The position numbers and the translations under genes were made by a program. This document shows positions 55,363 through 64,000 of a stretch of 64,000 nt of DNA, one piece after another (the stretch's first letter is position 1; the number at the start of each line of letters is the position of its first letter). This DNA comes from CBDBBY01 sp965203215. Lineage in GTDB: Bacteria; Pseudomonadota; Alphaproteobacteria; Rhodobacterales; Rhodobacteraceae. The DNA lies in the NCBI GenBank assembly GCA_965203215.1, contig CBDBBY010000001.1, positions 3,968,001-4,032,000 of the forward strand, written 5' to 3'. The notes under the pieces were generated by a model. It searched no databases, was not told the origin of the DNA, and saw only the letters and a list, made by a program, of their open reading frames with translations.

Positions 55363-56646
55363 CTAGCAGGTTGATGCGATCGATTGCGCCGCCGCCCATG
55401 CAGCGTTCTTGCTCTGTTCAAGGTCGGCATCCGTGATCGCCAATGATGGATAAAGCTTGCCCGGCGACTTGAACACGCCGTGCTTTCGCAAGACGTCGTT
55501 GTAGATGGCATTCCGTCGCGGATCGTCGTGCTTCGCCGTGCGGAAATCCCGGCAAGGGGCGTTCGTGAAGAAGATGTCGAACAGCGTGTCGTCCCCGCAG
55601 ATCTGATGGGCGATTCCGGCCTGCGAAAGCGCGTCCGATTGCATCATTTTGAGGGCTCGACCTGCCGCTCTGAGCTGATCGTAGCTGCCGTCGCGACGCA
55701 AAATTTCCATCGTCTTCAGGCCGGCTGCGGCGGCGATCGGATTTCCCGACAAGGTGCCGAGCTGCATCAGCCAATTGTCCGCGCCAACGATGGATTTGTC
55801 GAAATGCCGCATGATCTCGGCGCTCGCGCCGAGCGCAGCCAGTGCGAAGCCGCCGCCGATGATTTTGCCCAAGGTGCAGATGTCGGGCGTCACCCCGTAG
55901 CGCTCTTGCGCTCCGCCGTAAGCCAAGCGGAATCCTGTGACGATTTCATCGAAAATCAACAGGACATGGTATTTGTCGCAAAGATCGCGCAGGCCCTGCA
56001 GATAGCCCGGATCGGCGGGGACGACGCGCTGCAGCGGCTCTGCAATGATTGCGGCGACATCATCGTGTTCCGCCAGCAGCGCCTCGACCGCCGCGAGGTC
56101 GTTGAAAGGCGCGATCAGCATTTGATCGGCGACGCCTTGCGGGATGCCCGCGCTGTCGGGAACGGCTTGGGGGAAGTTCACAAGTTTGGCGGGCGCGAGG
56201 CTCATCTGCGCTTCGGAGCTCATGCCGTGATACCCGCCTTCGAATTTCAGGATTTTATCGCGGCCCGTGTAGGCGCGGGCAAGACGAATGGCGTACATGT
56301 CGGCCTCGCCGCCCGAAGCCACGAAGCGCACCTGCTCGCAGCAGGGGACGGCCTCCGTGATCGCCTCGGCCAGCTCGATTCCTTTGCTGTTGTTGGCGAA
56401 GAACGTCGTGCCTTTGGGCAATTGCTCCAGAACGGCTTCCATCACTTCCGGGTGGCCATGACCCAAGAGCATCGGGCCGGATCCGATCAGGTAGTCGATG
56501 TATTCATTGCCGTCCTCGTCCCAAACGCGGCTGCCCCGGCCTTCGGCGATCACGATCCCGGGGTCGAAATTGCCGAAGCCTCCGGCGGGAAGAACCGCGC
56601 GCGCGCGTGAAATCCACTCAGATTGCGAGGTCAGCTTTCGCATCAT
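55363..56646 (-). CDS. Class III aminotransferase (glutamate-1-semialdehyde aminomutase-like)
   Basis: A 427-residue full-length PLP enzyme. Landmarks: RVWDEDGNEYIDYLIGSG, the FVASGGEADMYAIRLARAYT cofactor region, LLIFDEIVTGFR and the PLP lysine in DICTLGKIIGGGF. Last gene of the six-gene leftward operon; its ATG directly follows the stop of the enolase-superfamily gene. By context it transaminates an intermediate of the betaine/hydroxyproline-like pathway. Its 3' part is duplicated at 18783-19562. Confidence 0.93.
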   Translation of the reverse strand: MMRKLTSQSEWISRARAVLPAGGFGNFDPGIVIAEGRGSRVWDEDGNEYIDYLIGSGPMLLGHGHPEVMEAVLEQLPKGTTFFANNSKGIELAEAITEAVPCCEQVRFVASGGEADMYAIRLARAYTGRDKILKFEGGYHGMSSEAQMSLAPAKLVNFPQAVPDSAGIPQGVADQMLIAPFNDLAAVEALLAEHDDVAAIIAEPLQRVVPADPGYLQGLRDLCDKYHVLLIFDEIVTGFRLAYGGAQERYGVTPDICTLGKIIGGGFALAALGASAEIMRHFDKSIVGADNWLMQLGTLSGNPIAAAAGLKTMEILRRDGSYDQLRAAGRALKMMQSDALSQAGIAHQICGDDTLFDIFFTNAPCRDFRTAKHDDPRRNAIYNDVLRKHGVFKSPGKLYPSLAITDADLEQSKNAAWAAAQSIASTC

Positions 56647-57750
56647 TCAGGCAATTTCCAGAATCGGTGTTCCAAGGACGCCCGGGTCAGGGACGACGCC
56701 GAGGCCCGGCCCGTCGGGCGGCGCGATCCGGCCTTGCGCGCGCACCGGGGCATCCGGGCACAAACGCGGTTCGACATAGGAACTGAGGTCGCATGTATTG
56801 AGCAGCGCGCCTTGCGGCGTGGAGGCGGCAAAATGCAAGGCGGCGGCCGTTACGATGTCGGAACCCCAGGTGCATTCCGCGCAAATTTCGGCCCCGAGAT
56901 GCACCGCAAGGTCGCGCGCGCGACGCATGGCGGAAAGGCCGCCGAATTTTGAAAGTTTCAGGGCAACAGCATCCAGACAGCCCAGTTCGTGCGCACGAAT
57001 CAGAGACGCCGGATCGCATGCGCATTCGTCGATTTTCATGGGCAGGCCTGTGGCTTGACGGATCGCCGCGCAGTCCTCGAGCGTTTTGCAGGGTTGTTCC
57101 AGCATGATGTCCAAATGCGCCACGGCCCGGCCCGTGCGCGTCGCCTGCAGTTTTGTCGCGCCGCAGTTCCAATCGCCATAGACAAGCGGACCATCGCCCG
57201 CCGCCTCGCGCACTTTGATCAATCGTTCGGCGTCCGCCTGCCAATCCGCATCCGCGCCGAGCTTGACCTGAAACTGGCGGATGCCCGTGGCATGGGCCTC
57301 TTTGGCGATCCGCGCCATATCGTCGGGAGCAATGCAGGTTATGGAATGATAAAGCGGCATGTCCTTCCGCGTGCGTCCTCCCAGCAGCGCATACAGCGGT
57401 TGCCCGGTCGCCTGTCCGAACAGGTCCCACAGCGCCATGTCGACGATTGATTTGGCGTGGAGATGGCCCAGCAAGAAACTGTCAAGCTTGCGCATCGGCG
57501 CGTCGACCCCATAGGGTGAAACGCCGAGGATTTCGGGAGCCATTTCAGCAATCGCGCTCGGCACGCCGTCCGCGAATGCGGGCAGGTAGTGCGGAATTGG
57601 GCAAACCTCTCCCCAGCCTTTCAGCCCGGTGTCGGTATCCAGACGAAGCACGTGGGTTTTGACCGTATCGCAAGTTTTGCCCTCGGCCATATAGTAGGTT
57701 TCGCGGCTGCTCAGACCGACGGACCATAGGGTGATGCCCGTGACCTTCAT
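56647..57750 (-). CDS. Enolase superfamily (mandelate racemase/muconate lactonising) protein 1
   Basis: A 367-residue enolase-superfamily enzyme. Metal ligands are seen as YGDWNCG (Asp), LEQPCK (Glu) and KIDECACDP (Asp/Glu); the opposite general base is the Lys in ALKLSKFGG. In the second-strand motif the first Lys of KxK is replaced (QFQVKLG), leaving one Lys. It abstracts a proton alpha to a carboxylate, as a dehydratase or epimerase. The start overlaps the preceding gene's stop as ATGA. Confidence 0.9.
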   Translation of the reverse strand: MKVTGITLWSVGLSSRETYYMAEGKTCDTVKTHVLRLDTDTGLKGWGEVCPIPHYLPAFADGVPSAIAEMAPEILGVSPYGVDAPMRKLDSFLLGHLHAKSIVDMALWDLFGQATGQPLYALLGGRTRKDMPLYHSITCIAPDDMARIAKEAHATGIRQFQVKLGADADWQADAERLIKVREAAGDGPLVYGDWNCGATKLQATRTGRAVAHLDIMLEQPCKTLEDCAAIRQATGLPMKIDECACDPASLIRAHELGCLDAVALKLSKFGGLSAMRRARDLAVHLGAEICAECTWGSDIVTAAALHFAASTPQGALLNTCDLSSYVEPRLCPDAPVRAQGRIAPPDGPGLGVVPDPGVLGTPILEIA

Positions 57751-58853
57751 GAGTACGCCGCGCGCGGGTCGCCCAGCGCGTCCTCGTCGGGATGAACGCC
57801 AAGCCCCGGCTTCTCCGGCAGGCGGAGATGGCCGTCAATGTTGCGCGGGCCGCGTCCAGCCGCGATATCTACCGTCACCATGTCTTGACAAGCCCAAACT
57901 GCGCGGCAGTTGGCATCGGGAATGGTTGCGGCCAAATGCAATGCCTCTGCATCCGCCAGCACGGACCCGCCTGTGGCCATCACGAACATGTCGATCCCGT
58001 GGGCCAAAGCGATGTCGCGCATGCGGGCGGCTTTGGTCAGGCCGCCGACGCGGTTGAGCTTGATGCCGAAGATTTCGGCCAACCCATCGCGCGCGATGCG
58101 GACAGCGTCTTGCAGCGTCACAAGAGACTCGTCCACCGACACCGGCGCGGCGTGCTTGCCGGAAATGGCCGCAATGTCATCCAGCGTTTCGCAGGGCTGC
58201 TCAAACGCCACTTTCAAATCTTCGCAGGCGGACATCACCCGCAGCGCTTGCTGCCGGGTCCAGCCGCGGTTGACGTCATAAAGCACGATCTCACCCTCGC
58301 GGCGGATGTTCTCGACATCGCGCACCCGCGCGATGTCACGCTCAACATTCCCGCCAATCTTGACCGAGTGTGCGATATAGCCGCGCCGGCGGTAGCGATC
58401 CATCGCGGCGCGGGTTTCCTCCACGGTCTTCGCCCCGACTGACGATGCGATCGGGCGCGGCGTCCGCGACCCGCCCCCCATAAGGTCGGCAATCGGCAGG
58501 CCGGCCGCCTGGCCTGCGATGTCCCAGCAGGCCATATCTATCGGGCCTTTTGCATAAAGATGGCCGGGTAGCGCCAGATCCATCGCCCGCTCGACCTCCA
58601 GCAAGCGGCGCGGATCAAGACCCGTGATGAAGGGCGCAATTGTCTCGATCCCCGCGCGTATGCCCGGGCCATGGGCGGGCACGTAGGTATGCCCCCAGGG
58701 CGTGCCTTCTCCCCAGCCCGTGATCCCCGCGTCGGTTTCGACTTTCACCAGTGTGGCGTCCAGGACTTCAAATTTCAGCCGCCCGCCGGACAGCCAATAG
58801 GGGTGCTCGAGCGGCAAGTCGACCTGATAGACTGAGATGCGGGTGATCTTCAT
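57747..58853 (-). CDS. Enolase superfamily protein 2, cis-3-hydroxyproline dehydratase-like
   Basis: A 368-residue enzyme. Metal ligands: LYDVNRGW, FEQPCET and VSVDESLV; base Lys in GIKLNRVGG; the second-strand motif is HSVKIGG. The overall sequence (VYQVDLPLEHPYWLSGGRL; GEGTPWGHTYVPAHGPG) is very close to what I recall for cis-3-hydroxy-L-proline dehydratases of Roseobacter-clade bacteria, which make 1-pyrroline-2-carboxylate. It overlaps both neighbours as ATGA. Confidence 0.9.
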   Translation of the reverse strand: MKITRISVYQVDLPLEHPYWLSGGRLKFEVLDATLVKVETDAGITGWGEGTPWGHTYVPAHGPGIRAGIETIAPFITGLDPRRLLEVERAMDLALPGHLYAKGPIDMACWDIAGQAAGLPIADLMGGGSRTPRPIASSVGAKTVEETRAAMDRYRRRGYIAHSVKIGGNVERDIARVRDVENIRREGEIVLYDVNRGWTRQQALRVMSACEDLKVAFEQPCETLDDIAAISGKHAAPVSVDESLVTLQDAVRIARDGLAEIFGIKLNRVGGLTKAARMRDIALAHGIDMFVMATGGSVLADAEALHLAATIPDANCRAVWACQDMVTVDIAAGRGPRNIDGHLRLPEKPGLGVHPDEDALGDPRAAYS

Positions 58854-59956
58854 ACGGCGTACTCCGCTATCGGCGCTCCAAGGCTGTCAAAGTCGGGCGT
58901 GACGCCAAGACCCGGCGCATCCGGCGCATGGAGCTTGCCTCCGTCCGCCCATGCGCCTCCCAAGCCCGTGGAGCTTGTGTTGTAGTTCATCAAATCGGTG
59001 GTGCTATGCAGGTATTGCGATGGCGTCGAGGCGGCGAAATGCGCGACGGCGGTGCTGGTGATTTCACCGCCCCAAGTATCTTCGCTGACAACGGGAATGC
59101 GATTCTCCACAAGGAAATCCCGCACCCGGCGGGCCTTGCTCAAGCCCCCGAGGTTGGAGATTTTAAGACAGCAAATCTCCGCTCCGCGATCAGCCGCAAT
59201 GCGCTGGGCGGCGGCCATGCCCGTCACGCATTCATCCAGCTTCATCGGCTGCTCGGCCACGCGTCTGACCTGCTGGCATTCCTCATAGGTCTTGCAGGGC
59301 TGCTCGAGGATGAAGTCAAGATCCCGGGTGGCGCGCGCAACACGGATAGCATTGTCGACGCGCCAGCCCTGATTGGCGTCGGCCATGGCCTTTTCGCCGC
59401 TTTCCAGCAGCGCGACCCCGGCCTTGATCCGGTCGATGTCGCCGGCCCAGTCGCCGCCGACCTTGATCTGAAACTGCTTGTAGCCGTCAGCGCGGTAGCG
59501 CTGCATCTCGGCCAATGTTTCGTCGGTGGCCTTTTGGGGCGCGACCCGGTACATCGGCGCGCCGTCGGTCAATTTGCCGCCAAGCAGCATCCAGACAGGC
59601 TGGTTGCAGGCTTTGCCCAGGATGTCCCAGCAGGCCGCATCGAAGGGCGCCTTGGCATAGCCGTGGCCTTGCACAAGCCCGTCCATCATCCGCTCTATCC
59701 GCGCGACCTGCCGGGGGTCTTCCCCCAGCAGTTCCGGCGCGACCAGGCGGGCCAGAGCCTGTACGCCTTCGGAATGCGCGGCGATGTAGTTTTCGCCGCA
59801 GGGCGTGAACTCTCCGCAGCCTTGCAAGCCCGCGTCCATGTCGACCGCCACGACGCTGGCTTGCGCCACTTCGATTGCATTGCCCGCTCCCCAGACGTAA
59901 GCGCCGCCGACATAGGGCAAGCCTGTCTTGTAGATGCGGATGCGCGTGATTTTCAT
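58850..59956 (-). CDS. Enolase superfamily protein 3
   Basis: A 368-residue enzyme. Metal ligands: MADANQGW, LEQPCKT and KLDECVTG; base Lys in CLKISNLGG; the second-strand motif is QFQIKVGG. It is paralogous to proteins 1 and 2 but clearly distinct in sequence, so the three probably act on different isomers or steps. The start overlaps the oxidoreductase stop as ATGA. Confidence 0.9.
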   Translation of the reverse strand: MKITRIRIYKTGLPYVGGAYVWGAGNAIEVAQASVVAVDMDAGLQGCGEFTPCGENYIAAHSEGVQALARLVAPELLGEDPRQVARIERMMDGLVQGHGYAKAPFDAACWDILGKACNQPVWMLLGGKLTDGAPMYRVAPQKATDETLAEMQRYRADGYKQFQIKVGGDWAGDIDRIKAGVALLESGEKAMADANQGWRVDNAIRVARATRDLDFILEQPCKTYEECQQVRRVAEQPMKLDECVTGMAAAQRIAADRGAEICCLKISNLGGLSKARRVRDFLVENRIPVVSEDTWGGEITSTAVAHFAASTPSQYLHSTTDLMNYNTSSTGLGGAWADGGKLHAPDAPGLGVTPDFDSLGAPIAEYAV

Positions 59957-61035
59957 GGGATCACGACGATGTTGCCCACGTGTTTCTTTGAAATGAACGC
60001 TGCCTGCGCTTCTCGCAGCTGGTCCAAAGGATAAGTCGCCGCCAGCAACGGCCTGATCTCGCCATCTTCAATGTAGCGGATCAGGCTCGGCATCACTTCC
60101 GGCATGATCACTGTCGAGCCTGTGAAAGTCAGATCGCGCAGATAAAAGGTGCGCAAATCAAATTCGACCATCGGACCCGCGATCGCGCCGGAGCATGTAT
60201 AGCGTCCGCCGCGTTCGAGAATATCGATGAGGCCGGGCCAGCAGGGGCCGCCGACAACATCCGCGACGACAGTGATTTTCTCGTTCCCAAGGGCGGCGCG
60301 CAGATCTTTCGGCGCGCGCGAAACAATCATATCCGGCTCCAGTTCCGCGACCTCCCCGCGCTTTGCGTCGGAGGTCATCGCAACAACCCGCGCCCGCCGC
60401 CGTTTCGCAAGTTGCACCAATGCGCCGCCAACGCCGCCCGACGCGCCGGGGACAAGCACGGTGTCCGCCGCGTTCACATTTGCGCGGGTCAACATGCCTT
60501 CAGCCGTTGAATAAGAGCAGGAGAACGTTGCAAGCTCGGCATCCGTCAGGTCGGAAGAAATGGCCAAAGCGTTCCGAGCGGGCGTCGTGGCAAATTCGGC
60601 AAAGCCGCCATCCCGCTCGGATCCGAAATAGCCGGTCTTGTTCATGTCGTCGGGATCATCGGCATCGCGCAGCCAGCCGTCGGTGATGACTCTTTCCCCC
60701 ACGCGCGATGGATCGACACCTTCGCCCACCGCGACGATTCGACCGCAGACATCGGCGCCTTGGATGCGCGGGAAGGCGATCGCCGTGCCGCCCCATGACG
60801 GGTCCTCTTCGCCGACTTCATCGAATGCGCCGCCTGTGGTGGCATCGGTCACCGTCTTTGAATACCAGCCCGAGCGCGTGTTCACGTCGGTGTTGTTCAA
60901 TCCGCATGCTCCGACGCGGATCAGCACTTCGCCCGCTGCGGGTTTGGGGCGCGGCCAGTCTTCGCGCAACACCATTTGGTCCAGACCGCCATGGCCCATT
61001 GTGACCATCGCTCTCATTTTGCCGGGCAGAGTCAT
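59953..61035 (-). CDS. Medium-chain alcohol dehydrogenase/quinone reductase-like oxidoreductase
   Basis: A 360-residue MDR protein. The GroES-like N-terminal domain has GEVLIRVGACGLNNTDVNTR and RIQGADVCGRIVAVGEG; the Rossmann motif is VLVPGASGGVGGALVQLAK. Zinc-structural cysteines are not evident. NAD(P)-dependent oxidation or reduction of a pathway carbonyl is likely. ATGA overlaps on both sides place it between the flavoprotein and the enolase-family genes. Confidence 0.9.
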   Translation of the reverse strand: MTLPGKMRAMVTMGHGGLDQMVLREDWPRPKPAAGEVLIRVGACGLNNTDVNTRSGWYSKTVTDATTGGAFDEVGEEDPSWGGTAIAFPRIQGADVCGRIVAVGEGVDPSRVGERVITDGWLRDADDPDDMNKTGYFGSERDGGFAEFATTPARNALAISSDLTDAELATFSCSYSTAEGMLTRANVNAADTVLVPGASGGVGGALVQLAKRRRARVVAMTSDAKRGEVAELEPDMIVSRAPKDLRAALGNEKITVVADVVGGPCWPGLIDILERGGRYTCSGAIAGPMVEFDLRTFYLRDLTFTGSTVIMPEVMPSLIRYIEDGEIRPLLAATYPLDQLREAQAAFISKKHVGNIVVIP

Positions 61036-63470
61036 GATGCGTCCTTTCTTGGTTTCAGGCTTTGCGGATCATAGGCGGGTTCTCCCAGCACGCGGGCGGC
61101 GCGAGGCTCGCCTTGGATTACGACTTCCAGCGACGTACTAGGCTTTGCGGCTTCCGGCTTGACATATGCGAAGGCCAGAATTTTGCCGACTGTCGGGCCA
61201 AATGCAACCGACGCGGTCGAACCGACGACTTGACCGCTCAGCATCACAGCCTCGCCGCCACTGCCGTCCGCCTTGCCGTTCGGTTCAATTTCCAGATAGG
61301 CGCAGATCCAAGGCAGGTCCGTGTTCAGAGTCTTGTCGCGGCCCAGATAGTTTTTGTCAGTAGGCGCGAAGCGCAAAACATCGGCTTCGGCAAGCGTGAC
61401 CTCATTGGTCAGTTCGCCGGTGCCCTTGAAGCCTTTTTCCATCCGCATCGCGTTCATCGCAAACGATCCGTAATCGGCGATGTCGTGCGCGGCGCCAGCG
61501 TCCATAAGGGCATTGTAGACATCAAGGCAGGCATCCGCGGGCATGTGAAATTCCCAGCCCAATTCACCGGCATAGGACATGCGCAGCGCCCAGATTTTGT
61601 GCCCCGCCACAGCAATCTCTCGGGCCGACAGCCAGCGGAAACCCGCATTGCCGAGATCTGCATCCGTGCATGCGGCCAGAACATCGCGCGATCTTGGTCC
61701 GTTCAATGACAAGGCCGACCAGTCGGCAGACAGCGCTGTGATCGTCGCATCCTCTTCAGCACGGTGCTGATTCAGATGATCCAGCAGACGCTGTTCGAAG
61801 AACGCGGCGCATACCAGATAGAACTTGTCTTCTCTCATGCGCACGATGGTCGTTTCCAATTCGATGCGCCCGGCGCGGTTGAGCATATGCGTCAGCGTGA
61901 TCGAACCGGTTTTTCGCGGCATGCGGTTCGCCGTGAGGCGGTCCAAGAGCGCGAAGGCATCAGGACCTTCGACCAGCACTTTCGCAAAGGCGGTCACATC
62001 CATGATGCCGACCGTTTCACGCACGGCTTTCACCTCGGCTGCGACGATGTCGTCGACTGCGGTTCGATTGAAGGAATAGTGATCCTCTTGCGCCACGCCG
62101 CCGCGGGCGAACCAGCGCGGCCGTTCAAATCCGTATACTTCTTCATGCACCGCGCCTTTTGATTTCAGCATGCCGTGAAGCGGGGAGGGCTTGATCGGCC
62201 GTCCCGCAAGGCGGTTGAAATGCGGAAACGGGATTTCGTGGCGCAGGCAGTAATCCTCCTCGGCCTTCACCACCTGCCAATCCTTTGAGGCATAGCTTCC
62301 GAAGCGGCGCGGATCGTACTCGCGCATCGAGATATCGGCCGCCCCGCGCACCATCCATCGCGCCAATTCGCGCGTCAGTCCGGGCCCCCATCCGATCCCG
62401 ATCTGCGTTCCGCAGCAACACCAGTAGTTGCGAGCGCCCGGCGCGGGGCCGATCAGCGGATTGCCGTCGGGCGGGTGGCTGATGGCGCCGTGAACTTCGC
62501 GCTGAATGCCGAGCTCGGCAAAGACCGGCATTCGGTTCAGGCTTTCTTCGAGGTAGGGCATTACGCGATCATAATCGGCGTCGAACAACCAGTTCTCATA
62601 GTCCCACGGGCAATGGTCGCGCCAAACCGAGTTCGGGTTCTCTTTCTCGTAGATGCCGATCAGCCCGCGCTTCTGCTCCATTCTGATGTAGCCCGAGACT
62701 TTTTTGTCGTCGCGGATGACGGGCAGTTCGGCATCCAGCGCCTCGAATTCGGGCACGGGCTCGGTCACGAAGTAATGGTGCGTCATGGAGGTCGTCGGCA
62801 ATTGAAGCCCCGACCATTCGCCCATTTGCCGTGCGTATGTGCCGCCCGCATTGACCACATGTTCGCATGAGACCGCGCCTTTGTCGGTCTCGACGACCCA
62901 TTCGCCGTTCGGCGCCTGGGCGATATTGGTTGCACGGCATCGACGCATGATCTTCACGCCGTTTTGCCGGGCCCCGGCGGCCATTGCCCAAGTGATGTTT
63001 GTTGGATCCGCATGGCCGTCGTCGGGTGTATGCAGGGCGCCCAGCACGCCGTCGATGTTATAGAACGGATGCAGCTGCGAGATTCTGTCAGGTCCGACCA
63101 ATTCAGTGTTGAAGCCAAGCGACCGTCCGACCGACAAGGTGTGGCGCAGCCAATCCATCTCGTCTTCGGCATAAGCCAGCCTTAGCGAGCCGCACCCATG
63201 CCAAGTGACGGGCTGGCCTGTTTCGGCCTCCAGCCCGCCGGAATAAAGGCCGATATTGTAATCGACGCATCTGCCCAGACCGAAGCTGGATGTGGAATGG
63301 GTGATCTGGCCCGCAGCGTGCCAAGTGCTGCCCGACGCAAGCTCCGATTTTTCCAGCAGAACCGTGTCGCTCCCCCAGCCTTCATGTCCGAGATGATAGG
63401 CAAGACCCACGCCCATGACGCCGCCGCCGACGATGACAACGCGCGCGTGAGTTGGAAAGTCGTTCGACAC
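61032..63470 (-). CDS. Dimethylglycine/sarcosine dehydrogenase-like flavoprotein with GcvT domain
   Basis: An ~812-residue protein: an N-terminal FAD-dependent amine oxidase domain (VVIVGGGVMGVGLAYHL; ELASGSTWHAAGQ) and a C-terminal aminomethyltransferase (GcvT-like) half (MRMEKGFKGTGELTNEVT; FAPTDKNYLGRDKTL). It oxidatively removes an N-methyl group, with folate taking up the one-carbon unit. GTG at 63470 with an AGGA site is the likely start; the frame is open to 63560. First gene of the leftward operon, divergent from the RpiR gene. Candidate substrates are N-methylated amino acids such as methylproline betaine products (inference). Confidence 0.92.
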   Translation of the reverse strand: MSNDFPTHARVVIVGGGVMGVGLAYHLGHEGWGSDTVLLEKSELASGSTWHAAGQITHSTSSFGLGRCVDYNIGLYSGGLEAETGQPVTWHGCGSLRLAYAEDEMDWLRHTLSVGRSLGFNTELVGPDRISQLHPFYNIDGVLGALHTPDDGHADPTNITWAMAAGARQNGVKIMRRCRATNIAQAPNGEWVVETDKGAVSCEHVVNAGGTYARQMGEWSGLQLPTTSMTHHYFVTEPVPEFEALDAELPVIRDDKKVSGYIRMEQKRGLIGIYEKENPNSVWRDHCPWDYENWLFDADYDRVMPYLEESLNRMPVFAELGIQREVHGAISHPPDGNPLIGPAPGARNYWCCCGTQIGIGWGPGLTRELARWMVRGAADISMREYDPRRFGSYASKDWQVVKAEEDYCLRHEIPFPHFNRLAGRPIKPSPLHGMLKSKGAVHEEVYGFERPRWFARGGVAQEDHYSFNRTAVDDIVAAEVKAVRETVGIMDVTAFAKVLVEGPDAFALLDRLTANRMPRKTGSITLTHMLNRAGRIELETTIVRMREDKFYLVCAAFFEQRLLDHLNQHRAEEDATITALSADWSALSLNGPRSRDVLAACTDADLGNAGFRWLSAREIAVAGHKIWALRMSYAGELGWEFHMPADACLDVYNALMDAGAAHDIADYGSFAMNAMRMEKGFKGTGELTNEVTLAEADVLRFAPTDKNYLGRDKTLNTDLPWICAYLEIEPNGKADGSGGEAVMLSGQVVGSTASVAFGPTVGKILAFAYVKPEAAKPSTSLEVVIQGEPRAARVLGEPAYDPQSLKPRKDAS

Positions 63471-63538
63471 GGCGGCATTCCTGTTCGAGACGCATTTTCT
63501 CTTGACACCATAAGCGAACAAAAATACCGTCGTCAACA

Positions 63539-64000
63539 ATGAATGGGACAAATGTTTCAAATACGATTCTGGAGCGTTTGGCGGGCGAGCTGTCGGAGCT
63601 GACGCCCGAGGCGCGCAAGGCGGCCACCTACGTGCTGGAAAATCCGCGCGATGTGGGCGTGTCCACGGTGCGCGAGATTGCCGAAGCCGCCAATGTGAAG
63701 CCGAACACGATTTTGCGCATGGCCTCGCAGGTTGGCTTTGAGGGGTACGAGGATTTTCGCGCCCCTTTCCGGGACGCGATCCGACGGGGCGCTGCGGACT
63801 TTCCCGACCGTGCGCGCTGGTTGCAGGACATCCGCAAGTCGGGCCATTTGGGCGGGCTTTATGCAGACATGGCGCGCGATGCGCTGGCGAATGTCGAAGA
63901 AACGTTCGCCAACATATCGACAGACGAGTTGAAAGCCGCTGCGGATGCGATCTGGACTGCGCGCCGCGTGCTCACCCTTGGCGTCGGCGTGAACAATTCG
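63539..64000 (+). CDS. RpiR/MurR family transcriptional regulator, N-terminal part (runs off window)
   Basis: The first 154 residues: a helix-turn-helix domain (LTPEARKAATYVLENP; VSTVREIAEAANVKPNTI; LRMASQVGFEGYEDFR) and the start of the SIS sensor domain (ARRVLTLGVGVN) at the window edge. It is divergent from the demethylase/enolase operon with about 68 bases between starts, so it probably represses or activates it in response to a pathway metabolite. Confidence 0.88.
   Translation, partial: MNGTNVSNTILERLAGELSELTPEARKAATYVLENPRDVGVSTVREIAEAANVKPNTILRMASQVGFEGYEDFRAPFRDAIRRGAADFPDRARWLQDIRKSGHLGGLYADMARDALANVEETFANISTDELKAAADAIWTARRVLTLGVGVNNS

Larger units (their letters stand above)
53908..56142. 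repeat. Large direct repeat, copy B
   Basis: Same order and orientation as 17581-19562: aminotransferase fragment, IS21 remnant, toxin-antitoxin locus, spacer, aminotransferase 3' part. After removing the 253-base insertion and one 9-base target duplicate, its length (about 1973) nearly equals copy A. Here the aminotransferase continues intact beyond the repeat edge, so this is the parental context. Confidence 0.9.

Noticed and set aside
55480..56610. 376-codon open frame antisense to the aminotransferase
   Set aside because: Codon-pattern shadow; the sense protein has all aminotransferase motifs.
58928..60034. 368-codon open frame antisense to enolase-superfamily protein 3
   Set aside because: Shadow of a clear enzyme gene; no protein-like features.

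Overview
The window looks like a stretch of a Rhodobacteraceae (Roseobacter-clade) alphaproteobacterial genome. This is inferred from family content: a fused TAXI-type TRAP permease, a membrane urate oxidase of the PuuD type, a dimethylglycine-dehydrogenase-like demethylase, cis-3-hydroxyproline-dehydratase-like enolase-superfamily proteins, GC-rich coding sequence and many translationally coupled (ATGA) gene joints. No rRNA, complete tRNA or CRISPR array was found. The window is a mosaic of intact catabolic operons separated by scrap zones of insertion-sequence pieces and broken genes.

Layout. (1) 1-7.6 kb: a leftward operon with a TAXI-TRAP importer, a formylglycine-type sulfatase, an aldehyde dehydrogenase and a ThDP enzyme, with a divergent LysR regulator; probably uptake and breakdown of an organic sulfate ester. 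(2) 7.6-9.5 kb: decayed small genes and an IS tail. (3) 9.5-17.2 kb: a polar amino acid/amine ABC importer, a class III aminotransferase, a frameshifted acetylpolyamine-deacetylase-like gene, a frameshifted XRE-cupin regulator and a divergent amidase; probably acylated amine or polyamine use. (4) 17.3-19.6 kb: IS remnants and the first copy of a roughly 2-kb repeat carrying a HigBA-like toxin-antitoxin locus and a truncated aminotransferase. (5) 20-25 kb: a secreted protein with a short RTX-like tail, then divergent oxyR and katG. (6) 25-28.3 kb: scrambled gene fragments, then idonate/gluconate dehydrogenases. (7) 28.4-32.4 kb: a Rieske oxygenase, its reductase and an unusual PanB-like protein, with a divergent LysR. 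(8) 32.6-50.8 kb: a purine/urate cluster: BMP-type ABC importer, PuuD, PuuE, ureidoglycine aminohydrolase, a racemase-like protein, four transthyretin-like (5-hydroxyisourate hydrolase) domains in three genes, an M20 hydrolase, a purine deaminase-like protein, an isochorismatase-fold hydrolase and xanthine dehydrogenase xdhAB with a broken xdhC. (9) 50.8-56.1 kb: an intact IS1634-family element flanked by a 146-bp perfect direct repeat, gene remnants, a 253-bp MITE-like insertion and the second copy of the 2-kb repeat. (10) 55.4-64 kb: a six-gene coupled operon (demethylase-like flavoprotein, MDR oxidoreductase, three enolase-superfamily proteins, class III aminotransferase) facing an RpiR regulator.

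How it fits together. Regions 8-9 give a nearly complete guanine/xanthine to ureidoglycolate route: deaminase, XdhAB, PuuD, HIU hydrolase, (OHCU decarboxylase not seen), PuuE, a candidate amidohydrolase and ureidoglycine aminohydrolase, fed by a BMP-type importer. The most unusual parts are the translationally coupled transthyretin/M20/transthyretin genes at 42.1-44.8 kb, the three consecutive enolase-superfamily genes, the PanB-like protein that has lost PanB catalytic residues, and the two 2-kb direct repeats that bracket about 36 kb of catabolic genes. Ten independent single-base losses in short runs break otherwise recognisable genes; they may be real decay or assembly error.
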